Origin: Pilatotrama ljubarskyi
Lineage: Eukaryota; Basidiomycota; Agaricomycetes; Polyporales; Polyporaceae
Direction of reading: 5' to 3'
Length of the DNA: 64,000 nt
Assembly: GCA_022385805.1 (NCBI GenBank)
Contig: MU277693.1
Coordinates: 305,315-369,314, forward strand
Shown here: positions 49,205 through 60,106 of the stretch, piece by piece
Layout: each line of letters begins with the position of its first letter
Position numbering within the stretch: the stretch's first letter is position 1
Translations under genes and position numbers: made by a program
Notes under the pieces: model-generated
The model's input: only the letters and a program-made list of their open reading frames with translations
Database searches by the model: none
Told to the model about the DNA's origin: nothing

Positions 49205-50459
49205 ATGGAGTCCGCCCGGCTTCCTATAGAGCTCTGCGAGGCCATCATCGATGCCATCCGCCCGAGCTGCGACGCCTGGTACGACGACCCCCTCGAAAGT
49301 CCCACCCTGAAAGCGTGCGCGCTCACCTGCCGCGCATGGCGTCCCCGCGCGCAGCTCAACCTCTGGAAAGCAGTGCTGCTCGAGCACCGAGAGCGCATCG
49401 TGCCCGAGTTCATCGCGGCGGTGCGCAGCTCCCACGACCGGCTCGCTCCTTTGGTCCGCACGATGTGCCTGCATCCGTTCGGCCAGGAGCTGCCCCTCGA
49501 CTTATTCATGCCGACGCTTCCTAACCTGCGGTTCTTGGCCATGGAAGCGGTGAAGTGGATGTCTTTCCCTCCACGGGCGTCGCGCATGCGCATGCCCCTG
49601 CTCGCTAGCTTGACGGAACTCTGTCTGAGCGGGTGCGGCTTCCACACCGTCAAGGACATGTTCGACATCATTTGGTCGTGCGCCAATCTCTCCCGAGCCG
49701 TCGTCCTGGGGTGCACATTCACGAGAGAACGATTCACCGATGCTGATGCCGCTCGCCTCAGCGTGCTGCGCAAGCGGCCGGGCGCCTGCCAGAAGTTGGC
49801 GTCCCTGAAGCTCTTCGTGCGTAGGCTTCTCCGGAGATACACTGCGCTTGCCTGTTCAGGTCAGACTGATATACCGTCGCCAGGGCCATCCTTTTGACCA
49901 TATATTCGCACCTGCCGGTGACGTCTTTGGCTCCGCCATCACCGAGCTCGATATCTCCTATATCGACCTCGCCTCCTCCTGTAAGCCAGCCTTTCATCAC
50001 TGCATTATATTGGACGCTCATTTTTTCCAAATTACAGTAACTGCCCTGCCGCGCATCCTGGCATCCTTCTCGATGCTTGAGACGTTCACCGTCACGGGCT
50101 TCATCCTCGATGGAGACCCCTGGAAACCAGGACCCGCGCTCATCCCGTCCATCGCCGGCGCGCTTCCCAATCCGGGCACACTCCGTACGATGGCTGTTCA
50201 TATCGAGACAAGTTATGAAACGGACGACAGGACGCTCGACGCCCTCTGCGGACAGGAAGCGTCTGACGCGACGGATGACTCGGACACGCCTTCCCTGCGC
50301 ACCCTTTTGTCTGGTTTGACACGGCTGGAGGTGCGACTGGCCGGCGTACCGCAGCAGAGCGAGGGTTGGTGGTCCGCACAGATACAGAACCGCATACCGA
50401 GTGTACGATCTCAAGTGGTCTTCGCGGTGGCCACGTTGAGGGAGAGCGGCCACTGGTGA
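49205..50459 (+). CDS. F-box/LRR-like protein
   Basis: Predicted substrate-recognition subunit of an SCF ubiquitin ligase, from a family very large in mushroom-forming fungi. An F-box-like N-terminus (LPIELCEAIIDAI ... ACALTCRAWRPRAQ, residues 7-60) is followed by leucine-rich strands (LPNLRFLAME, LTELCLSGCGF, LETFTVTGF, LRTMAVHI, LTRLEVRLAGV). Introns are at 49817-49859 and 49981-50037. The frame is then open to the stop at 50459. The ATG at 49205 gives the F-box directly at the N-terminus. An upstream ATG in frame at 49067 adds nothing recognisable. Two related but reduced copies lie downstream on the opposite strand. Confidence 0.75.
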
Positions 50460-50880
50460 CCGGGTCGCTAGCCTCACCTAAACAATTTTGGAGCCGATTT
50501 CGCCACCTCGACACTGCACTCCTTGCATATGAGTCTAGCCATTCTGGGTGAGTCCGCTACGAAGATATTTGGTAACTCTGCTACTGAGAACAGGACTCAA
50601 TGCGAATGATGGTACAGGAATGTGACCGGGCCGTTTCTCAACAGCCCCTAGGAGGGGAAGTCGAAGTTGTCAGATACTACACTTTGCAATGCTAGCGGGC
50701 TCCGTAGCATACCGCAGAGCTATATCTAACGCTGTCACAGGGTAACCTATTCCATGCGCTCGGAATCTCACGTGTGTCCTAAACAACCGCCCCTCAGGCC
50801 TCCTGCTCAAGTCGTGCGCTCCAGATCGAACCTGGAGCCGTGGGTATCCAGCGCCTTCGCTCCGCGCGCCTTTACGATAC
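50460..50880. other. Intergenic between F-box gene and F-box/LRR fragment
   Basis: 421 bp, no gene seen. It lies between convergent elements. Confidence 0.45.
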
Positions 50881-51342
50881 TCACGTACAGTATGCCAGGT
50901 CGCCGGACAGCCTACACCGAATGAGCGCCAAGCGCGCGATGCCCCTCTGAGCGGGAGGGAGTAGTGCATCAGTGGGCGTCGGTGCGATCCATGCGGCATC
51001 TTCCAGCCGGAGTCTCTCGAGCCGCACGAATCGAGGGAGCTCAGCCACGAGCTCGCGCACGACCGGCACGCCCGAGGCCAAAGGCGGATGGACGACCACT
51101 GGCAGCAAGTGGGTTGGCACCAAGGAGGCGAGCCGCTTGCCGAGCTTGGTTTGGCGGACAGCGGAGAGGAACTTCGCGGAGACTTGCGCGGGGCGTTGGA
51201 AGACTAGGAGACCGGGCGGCTGCTTTGCTTGGGCTCGAGGTAGCGCCATGACGAGGGTACCGGTTGGCTTTTTTCGACGAGATGAGAGGCGCGAGGAACG
51301 GGGACTGGGAGGTGTTTTGGGAGATTGGGATATGGTGTTCAA
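50881..51342 (-). pseudogene. Fragment of an F-box/LRR-like gene
   Basis: A 153-codon open frame. Only its last third is recognisable: LPRFVRLERLRLED and IARLALIRCRLSG line up in order with the LPNLRFLAME / LTELCLSGCGF strands of the complete F-box gene and with LPELKTLVIKW / VTALELSGCTF of the other copy. The N-terminal part is basic and unlike an F-box. It stops soon after the second strand, so the C-terminal half is missing. It is best seen as a decaying third copy. It could alternatively be an N-terminal piece of a spliced gene whose later exons I cannot find. Confidence 0.4.
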
Positions 51343-51796
51343 CTTGCTGAAAGCGAAGAGCGAGGCCTTATAGAGGCACCTCGATGTCGCGACGGAGGCA
51401 GCCTAATAGTAAGACGACTGTGTGGCTATGATGAGCATGATGAGGAGCGTCGCGCCGCTGAGACGAGGCGGCAGCATGCACAACCCAAGCACACAAGCAT
51501 TCCAGGCGCTGATGTGGCGGAGGCTGGAGCAGCCTCATGCAACTCATTCCGGCCCACGCAGCCGCTACAGCAATCAAGCTGCCAGTGTACCGCTGTTGAG
51601 GTTATCGACCTAGGGTATTATATACTATTTCCTGCGAATCCTCTTCAATGCGGCCACATTGGTCCACTTCGAGGCGGATCCTAGCCGAAAGATAGCGCCG
51701 AAATGCGCCGGCCGAGTGGTATGCATTCACTCTGCTAACGTGCCACGCACAAATCCGCCGGCCCCTCGGCAACGACCAACACCTCCCGCCGCAAAC
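51343..51796. other. Spacer between the two reduced F-box/LRR copies
   Basis: 454 bp. No gene seen in either strand beyond unsupported short frames. Confidence 0.45.
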
Positions 51797-52969
51797 TCAG
51801 CAAGCGCGTTCCAGCCTCCGCCGCAAAGCGGTCTCTTCCCGCAGAGTGACGCCGCTGAGGCGCACCTCGAGGGATGTCAGCTGTGGCACGATATTCCTCA
51901 GCGACGCCTCACCCTCGGCCACGTGCTCTTTCTCGGACGTGGGTTCTTTTCCGAATAGGATGTCGAGCATGCGCTCGTCTGGGCTGGAGCTGCTGCTGAC
52001 GTAGATTGCAAGCTTGAGGGTCTTCAGGGCCGCGGGCGTGCGCAGGCCTCGAATGAGCGTCGGCACGAGCGCGGCGCTAGGGGCAGTGGACGTGCCGGCG
52101 GCTTGAGCGGCGAGTCCCGGAGGTGGCGAGGCGTCCGTGAGGACGTTGCTGACAGTAAGCGAGCTCAGGCTCGGTAGGTTTCCCAGGATGGGCGGAAGCG
52201 ACGCTGTGGAACCGCGAGACTGATGAGTACAGCGCCGCTGATGCGTGTCTAGAGAAAGAAGAGGCAGAAGGACCCACGTGAGAACGCAACGGCGACGTCG
52301 ACGTCGAGGTGAGTCGCATGGGACCCGAAGAGCGCCCCCGGGAGAGGAACGTCCTCACTGAAAGGTCCTTCCTGATCAGTTCATCGACGGTGGCGGTCAG
52401 CGGTCTGAGGCAGCCCAGAGAGAGTGGAGAACACGCACGAAGAGCTGGAGGTATTCGAGTTTTGCACACGCTACCCAACGTGAAGATCTGCGTCATCGCC
52501 CCTGCAAGCGCAGTATATCCTTCTTACGCACGGGCTTGCGAAGAAGGTTGTTCGAGAGGGTGAGTCGCGTCAGATTTGAACACGCCCAGACGGCCTCCAG
52601 GAGGTCTTCGAAGACGTGAAACGTGCACCCGCTGAGCTCCAACGCCGTGACCGCGTGGAAGATGGTGAGGTCCTCACCTGATATGTCGCGCGGGATTACA
52701 GGCCACCTCGCCCACTTGATCACCAACGTCTTCAGCTCAGGCAAGCGGATCGAGAAGAGTCCTCGAGCCAGTCCGGCCGCGTCGGCGTCGTGTTCGTGCA
52801 ATTGCATGGTGAGCCGTGTGACTGGCAGTGCACTTCTGTCTCGGGAACCATGAGCCTTTTTGACGAATTCCTCAACACTTTCGTAGCTTTCGAGGACGGT
52901 GGTGTACGAGAAACCGACTGTCGACGAGCCCGTGCGAACGTCCTGGGACGAAGTGGCATAGTCATTCAC
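51797..52969 (-). CDS. LRR-like paralogue of the F-box protein, F-box absent
   Basis: Related along its length to the F-box/LRR gene upstream but without the F-box. It begins MNDYATSSQDV..., then LPELKTLVIKWARWP, VTALELSGCTFHVFEDLLEAVWACSNLTRL (compare DMFDIIWSCANLSR in the complete copy). After an intron at about 52355-52438 it continues DVPLPGALFGSH (compare GDVFGSAIT). After a second intron (about 52211-52274) come LPPILGNLPSLSSLTV, LKTLKLAIYVSSS and LTSLEVRLSGV. Both introns fall at the same places as in the complete copy, so it is a retained paralogue and not random sequence. A start exon carrying an F-box could lie further upstream, but none was found in 52970-53500. Confidence 0.6.
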
Positions 52970-55097
52970 CTCAGCCTGTCAGGACGCAGAGATGACTCCA
53001 TGGTGTAGAAGCACAGTTGTGGCTGGAGACAAGCGAAGGGGTGAAAGTGAGGCGGGGTAGTGGTAGTATAGGTGCAGGGACTGACCGTATTTATACGCAA
53101 AGGTCGATGAGGCAGGCGGCAGCAATAAACCCGAACGGGCAGTCACCGCGGCGAGACGTACTACTGCGGCGGATCAAGGAATCACGGAGGAACGGCGCAG
53201 CCGTACAAGGCGTCCACATACGGCAGCAAGTGATGAGCGGTGTGGCGGAATGGCGCCTGAAGCGGAAGAGGAAAGCGCAGGCGTCGAATCAGTCTGTGGG
53301 CGCACGGATGCCCCTTGTGCACTAGAGCGGCTCAACCGGCGACCGGCAGAGTTGTCAGCTGTGCGAGACGCGGCACAGATCGAAGGCAGGTTGTGGCCGC
53401 CAACCCGGACAACCCAAGTCGGATAAGATTGTCAGGAGATCCCGTGCGCTGTGGACTGGCAGTCTAGGCATGCGGATTCGATGTAAGCAATGTACCTGAT
53501 CCTGGTGCCACAATGCATTACCTGCGGTCACGGAGTCGCCGCGCAGGCCTCGGGATGGGGAATACACTACCAAAACATGTACACCGTCCGCATAGTCTCG
53601 GATTCAGAGTGATATCCGGTTACAGAATGGGCAAGGTTCGTTGCCCCTCGATGATGCTATTCACCGCATATCCGACCATGTCTTCCCGATTTGAGCCTCA
53701 GTACTTACTGCGGATAGTTACTACGACGCAGCGGCGGAGTCGTGACTCAATGACAATATATCCAAAGAGCTCGCATTTGTCACTCACCGCATACATGCCG
53801 CTGCCAGTTGATCTCAAAACAGCACACTGGAGTGGCAGACGTAACTGTCCTGCTTTCAACCGTAGTTACGAGCTCTTACTAGTACGAGCCATGCTTACCT
53901 CTCTAGAGTGAGCCTACCTCATGAGGACACATACCTGCGTGTTGTAGCGAGCGTCGCAAGAGGTGGAGCGTGGGAAGATGAGTGGGAGATCTGCCGATGG
54001 GTGTTTTGCGTTGTTTGCTTCAGTCAACACACTAGACACCGGTGTGGTCCGGTGTCGTTCAGATGGACGGTGCTCCTTCGCTCCTCCAATTGCAAGTCGC
54101 TGTTACTCCGTGCTATAGGTTGGGATGAGCTCCGTCGGTCTCAGCCTGAGGGAGAAGCACATGCCTCTGAGTCAATCAACGTGCCTTCTCTCGATGGGGA
54201 TGGTTAATGCCAGTGGACAAGTCTAGCATGGCCTCATAGTCCAACCCAATCAAGCAGGTGCATTCTCCCGACGTCATAAGCTAGCTTCTGACCTTGCAGG
54301 TGCCGCACGGTTTGGACCCTTTCATCAAATGTGGCCGAATCTGGCCTTTGTATGTCCGGAGGTTGTCGCCATGCGAACGCGGAGAGACGTCAGCCACTTG
54401 CGCAATCGAATGCTTCCAGTCTGGCGGGCCGCGGCCGACCCTGCGAGTTGCGGCAGGCTGCACGCGTTGTGTTGGAGCAGCAAGAGGAATTTCTCCACCG
54501 CCGAGTCTGCGTGAGTGCGGTCGGACAGGAACAGGGCAGGGTCACAGAAGCGCCGCTGACGCGGACACGTGCCAGATGACGTGCGTCCGCCCAGTCGCGC
54601 TGCTTCCGCTCGTTCTTCGGAACCGAGCAAGCGTCGGCTTCTCCTGCAGTTGAACATGTCTTGAAGCTGCAGCGAACACGCGACAGAGCGCGACTGTGAT
54701 TGGCCTGTGCTCAGGGGACTGCCCTTGGTTGGCTGCGAGTGCGCAGTCGGCGGAGGCAGTCTGGGCGGCGGTGAGCACTTTCTTGTGCAGCCGTTCGATC
54801 GGGAGGGTTGACGGGGTTGACGTCAGGAGGGGTGGCAGAGTCGCGAATTCAAGGCCAGGTGCGGATCTCATTTTGGGCATTCGATGATGTTCTCTTTCTG
54901 CTGGGAGAGGAGCGTCGCCTGCCATGCCCTGCCAAACTCGAACACGCTCCCGGGCCCCTCTCCCTTCACCCACCCTCCCCCGTCACATTGCCCTCTTCGG
55001 CCCACCTATATAAACCCCCTCTCCCCTGGCTTGCCCCCAGCCCCACGCTCTTCCCTCCAACTCGCTACGCAGTAACGACGCTCTGACGATCTTCACG
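52970..55097. other. 2.1-kb region without a supported gene
   Basis: Contains many short, mutually overlapping open frames and no domain I recognise. The right end is the promoter of the fasciclin-like gene: a pyrimidine-rich leader and the TATA box at 55007. Confidence 0.45.
55007..55014 (+). promoter_or_regulatory. TATA box of the fasciclin-domain gene
   Basis: TATATAAA 91 bp before the ATG at 55098, followed by a C/T-rich leader, as in strongly expressed basidiomycete genes. Confidence 0.7.
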
Positions 55098-56564
55098 ATG
55101 CGCCTCCTCGCTGTAGCACCCCTCCTCTTCGCCTCCGCCCCTGCCCTCGCGCAAAATGTCACCGCCCTCGCAAATATCGTGCAGGCCCTCACTGGCTCGG
55201 GTCACAACCGCCTCGCCACCCTCGCCTCGCAGCTCAACTCGACTGCCTCTGGCCAGTCAGTCCTCACCCAGCTTTCCAGCGGCGCCCCCTTCCTCCTCTT
55301 CGCACCCACAGACAGCGCATGTAAGTACCCTGGCACCCTGCTGCCATCCAAATTCCAGTTGTTCACAACTTCCGACAGTCGACAGCGCTCCGTCGAACAT
55401 CACCTCCAACAACGACCTCCTCGCCGACGTTGTCGCCTACCATATAGTCCAGGGCAACTTCACCGGCGTTTCCACTACCTACACCAACACCACTCTTGGC
55501 CGCACCCTGCTCAACGATCCCAACTTCGTTCAGCTCGAGGGTAACAAGAGCCAGGTCGTGGCATGGGCCATCCGTGACGACGGCAAGGTACACGTTCTTA
55601 ACCAGAGGTGCGTTGCTCCAAGGCCTAGATCGAAGGTCCTTTTCGCTGACGTCATTGAAGGAACGACTCTACTGTCCTCAATACCACGACCGTCGGCAAC
55701 ATCACTATCAACACCGTGGATCACGTTTTGAACATCCCGGAGTCGCTCGCAGCAACCATCCCCGCAGACAACATCTCGCTCACCGGTGTCGAAGATGCTA
55801 TTCGCTCCGTTCAGCTGCCGAGCAACGGCGGATCGAGCTCGCTCTTTGACATCCTGAACTCCACCTTGCACGGCTTCACGTTCTTCGCCCCCAATACCAG
55901 TGCGATTCAGGATGCGCAGAGCCAGCTTCAGAGCCTCCAGAGCAACACGACCGCGCTGCAGGCGCTCTTCCAGAACCACGTATGCACTCTCGCTGCGAGT
56001 CCGTTTGCAACACCTCACTCATGCCTCTCTACAGCTCATCAACGGCTCCACGGTCTACTCGCCTGAGCTTGCAGGCCAGAACCTCACTTCGGCTGCTGGC
56101 GAGCCGCTCAGCTTCGTTCTGAATGGCACTGGTCACTTCGTCACCTCTGGCAACGTCACCGCACAGATTATTCAGCCCGACGTTCTCCTTCCCAACGGTG
56201 TCATTCACGTCATCGACCGCGTGTTGCTCAACACGGAGAGCGATGCCAGCGCTGCCAGCTCTGCGTACGTACACTTTGGAACAGTCGCCTAACTCCGTAC
56301 TGATTGTATGCGCCTCTGTCCTCTAGTGTGTCGTCGGCGAGCTCAGTTGCTACCCAGAGCACGTCTGCGACTGCGCCCATCGGCTACTCTGCGACCGCGA
56401 CGTTGGCCGGCCCGAGCGGCAGCACCCAGAGCTCGAGCAGCTCGGGCTCGTCTGGCTCGAACGCTGCCATTGGCGGCTACGTGATGCCGAGCATGGCTCA
56501 GGTCGTCAGCGTCGGTGTCGCCGTTCTTGGTGTCGTCGCCGGTGGCAGCCTCGTATTTGCGTAA
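55098..56564 (+). CDS. Secreted fasciclin-domain protein, probably GPI-anchored
   Basis: Extracellular FAS1-domain protein, a class linked to cell adhesion and cell-wall organisation in fungi. Signal peptide: MRLLAVAPLLFASAPALA (residues 1-18). A FAS1 region follows with LLFAPTDSA, DVVAYHIVQGNFT and VLNIPESLAATI, then a second copy with FTFFAPNTSAI, VLPNG-like VLLPNGVIHVIDRVLL. The tail is Ser-rich (SSASSVATQS..., SSSSGSSGS) and ends in a hydrophobic helix (VGVAVLGVVAGGSLVFA) with no charged residues after it, which fits a GPI signal. Several N-x-S/T sites are present. Introns are short (about 55321-55378 and others). A TATA box and a strong leader support expression. Confidence 0.85.
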
Positions 56565-57618
56565 AGCAGCAGTAGTGAAGGGCGCCTTCGGAGCGGACGA
56601 TGACTTGCCGCTCTTGGACGAGATTGCGACGCCCTTGTACGACGGATACACGAGTTTCTCGCACGGACATGTATCTATCCTTAGCACGCGCACTATTCAT
56701 TTGTTTGCATAGTATGCATATGTCAGCCGCAAATGCGGCGAGATTGAGACTGACATGCGCATGCAAGTTTCCAAAGGAGTTTCCGATAATACCCCAACTT
56801 GGAGGACAGAATGAGTCCGACATCACCCCGAGTCAGACCAGCTCGGTACGAACCGTGGCTCGTGAACTCTCCAGCTTCCCTCCTCCGGAGGCCTGTGGCT
56901 CGAATGATCTTCAGTTGACGAAGGGTGCTCGTGGCGACAACTCGAAAGGACAAATTGCAAAAATTCCACAGGCACAGTATCCCGCTCTGGCTCAGTATAA
57001 TGATCTCTACCAGATCGAACCGGAGTTACGTTCATCATTGGAAGCTATGCAGCTGCGTTCTTGACAACGTAGGTCAAAGGTCAAACAAGTGCCCATATCA
57101 TGATGAATCCAGACCGACCAAATTTGCACCAGACTCTGACCTGTCCTGATCTCCCACTTTCTGCTTGCTCTGCAGAAGGTCAACCATGCAGTTGGAAGCC
57201 CCAGCGACCTACCTACTGTACGATGCCTTTCCTTCAACAACTGCAGCAACCTACCTTCATTTGTGGCCTCCTTTGAAGAACCCATGCCAATCAGCATGAT
57301 TGTTGACAGGACTGTCGCAGAGGCATCAGAGATGGACATGCCACCGTGTCCAGAGTACTAATACATCCTGACTGCTGGCCATGGATGCACCACAGACAGG
57401 TAGTAGTTGTGATGTGTAGACTTGTGATACTGTACGCTGCATACCAGAATACCCACTTCTCACAGCGACATAAGTATTCATTATCTGCTTCTTAACATAC
57501 TCGCAACGGTTGTTCTCTTGAGAGAGCACGCGCACGGACACAGTGAGCTGATTGCTCCAGGCTAAAGGAGCAAAGGAATGCAATGAAATACAACACAATA
57601 GAAAGAGATACATCATCC
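56565..57618. other. 1.05-kb intergenic region, fasciclin gene and MFAP1
   Basis: Convergent 3' ends. Open frames at 56600-57064 (+) and 57007-57339 (-) have no recognisable domain. No gene is called. Confidence 0.45.
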
Positions 57619-59594
57619 CTAATCCACTGCCACACGCCGTCGCTTTTCTTCACGGGTGTCGTCCAGGGAACGCGACCTCGATCGCCGTCGATCCTTCCTC
57701 GAGTCCTCCGCCCTATCCCAGTCTCTCCGCTGCGGCGGTGAGCGTGAGCGCGAGTACCGTCGCCCACCCCGATCTCGGTCGCGATCCCTATCGTGGTCGC
57801 GGTAGTATCGCTCTCTGTCAATCGCCCGCTCGCGGTCGCGATCACGGTCACGCGGTCGGCCGTGGTCATCGTCGTAGCGGTCGTCTCTTCGACGGTCACG
57901 CTCGTCGCCGTTTGGTCGACGGTCGTCGCGGTCGCGGTCACGATCTCGCCATGACGAGCTCCGTCGGTCGTCGCGTTCGCCATCACGTGCACCCCATTGA
58001 CGGGATCCTGTGGGTGCGCTGTTGGCACCCGTCGCGGCTTTCCCAGGGGGCGGGTTTGCATTCTGCGGACAATCTGCGTTCGTGGAATACGACTGTGAGC
58101 AACAGGAGCGCAAGGCGGAGGACAGTAAAGGTCATAACGTACCCTTCTTGAGATGAGGGCCTCCGCAATTGAAGCACCCTGCGCCTGCGGCAGCAGACGG
58201 CCCCCCAGGCTTGCCCCCGGGGCCAAAGCCGGCTCCGACAGTAGTGTCTTGATCGAGCAGGTGGGTGTACTTTGTTCGGCCGCGCTTGCCAAAGTTCTTG
58301 ACCTGCATGACTTTGGGGAGGAGCGAGACATCGACGGTCGACTCCGTCGCCTCTGTGTAATCATGCTTCCTGAGCACCTCGTCGTCCTATTACACATGCG
58401 AGATGTCAACGGTCGAGTCAGATGCGAGTCGGGAAAGGGAAAGCGGTTGCTTACTTGGTGGAACGCGCCCTTGTGCCAGTACTTCTGGAGGAACTTTTGC
58501 TGGCCTTTGGGCTTCTCTGCACGCAGCTTCTCCGCGCGCTCGAGGTCCTCCTTGAGCCGCTGCTCTTCGGGCAGTGCGCGTCGTCGCTCAATCTCTTCTC
58601 GCTCACGCTCGCGTGCGAGTTCGGCCTCTTTGTCACGCTTGATGCGGGCGAGCTCGCGCAGACGCCACGCCTCGAACTCGCCAGCAGGGTCGAGGCCGTC
58701 TGTGTCGTCGACGTCGGGCACTTCTTCCTCCTTCTCCTCTACGAACGCATGTCGCATTGATGAGCTTCTTGGGAGTTGAACATATGACGATCAGTGCACT
58801 CACTCTCGAGAAGCTCTCTCTTGATGCTCTCCGCCACCATGTCATGGCTAGCTTTCCTGCGCTCCTCAGCCTCTTGTTCTTTCCGCCTTAAAGCTTCTTC
58901 CGAATCTTCCGCCATGGCTTCCTTCTCAGCGATCGTTACGCGTGCCCGTCTACATGCCACTGGCATGAGTCGCCCATACGAGCGTGGAGTTCAACGATGG
59001 GTACGCACTTTGGCACGAAGACGGGGCGGAACTGCAATTTCGGCTTCTGCTCTTCCTCCTCTTCCTCCTCCTCCTCGCTAGACTATGATAATGAGGAAAC
59101 ATTAGTTAGCACCACTAAGAGGAGCAAGTTCGTACCTCTTCTTCTTCCTCCTCCTCTTCCTCCTCTTCCTCCTCTTCGGTCTCTTCCTCTATTTCAGCAA
59201 ATCGCATGTCAGCACGCCGCGCAAGCGTATGCCATGTCCAGCACACACCTTCCTCGATCTCCGCAGCTGTCCTCCCGGACTCCTCCTTCCCGCCTACGAT
59301 GACCTTGCCCTCTTTCGAGATATTCACGTCCCGCAACGCGACGTTGATCGCGCCCCTCGCCTGCTTCCCCACAGCCTCCCTGCGCACGGCGAGCCCGTCC
59401 TCGTCCTCATCCTCGTCCTCCCCAATATCGCGTATCTGCTCGTCGCCCTCCTCCTGGGGCTGCTGCTCCTCGGCCTCCTCGTCATAATCGGACTCGGACT
59501 CTGCGGCCTCGGCACCCTTTGGTGCCTTGCCCTTCCAGTATCGCGCAGCCGGTCGTGGTAGACGTGCAGCGGGCTTTCGTGCTGCCGTAGACAT
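57619..59594 (-). CDS. MFAP1: Spliceosomal protein MFAP1 with C-terminal zinc knuckle and RD-rich tail
   Basis: MFAP1 is a component of the B-complex spliceosome. The minus-strand protein opens with a basic N-terminus ([15 protein letters not shown]) and very acidic stretches. An uninterrupted glutamate run follows, encoded by CTC/TTC repeats at about 59064-59175 and split by an intron (about 59083-59136). The conserved MFAP1 core then appears: [71 protein letters not shown]. It continues beyond the usual animal end with a CCHC knuckle ([14 protein letters not shown]), then a long Arg/Asp and Arg/Ser tail to VAVD. At least five introns are present. The knuckle and tail suggest added RNA contact. 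It is tandem with PARP. Confidence 0.9.
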
Positions 59595-60106
59595 AGTTTA
59601 TTGTTTCAGGTTCCCAGGAGCAGACGAGACGAGCAGCAAGCGGGGACGGACGAGGTGATTCAGCTCCCAGCGAGAGTGGGTGTGGCTGCGAAGCAGGACA
59701 TACACGGGCGCTTACGTTCCAGACCTGAGGGCGCTCGAAAGTCCGATGTTCTCGGACTGGCCATCAGGTGGCAGAACTTCAGAGCACTTGACCTTTGCGC
59801 CCAGAGTCCAGACTACAAGTACTGAGTGCGCGGGTCACACTAGAGGACTGCCGCTTTGAATGGGGCCCAATTTCCGTGGCGGCACCAATGACAGACATCA
59901 GCGCTGCATCGCTGCACCCCTCCTCTACAGATACGCAATCACCACTCAGTGGTTAGTCTGTTCAAGTTCGGAGCCAGCCGAATCAAAGCCATATTATTCA
60001 CAGGATCGGAACTGAGTTGATTAAGGTATATATGACATCACTGGAGACTCGATATGCAGAGCAGCGAGGAAGAGCAACTTGATGAAGACTCCGGACCACA
60101 GAGACC
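59595..60106. other. Intergenic between MFAP1 and PARP
   Basis: 512 bp on the 5' side of MFAP1 and the 3' side of the PARP gene. No gene seen. Confidence 0.5.

Noticed and set aside
52970..54980. Transposon remnant in the 2-kb gap
   Set aside because: I looked for transposase, reverse transcriptase or terminal repeats and saw none.
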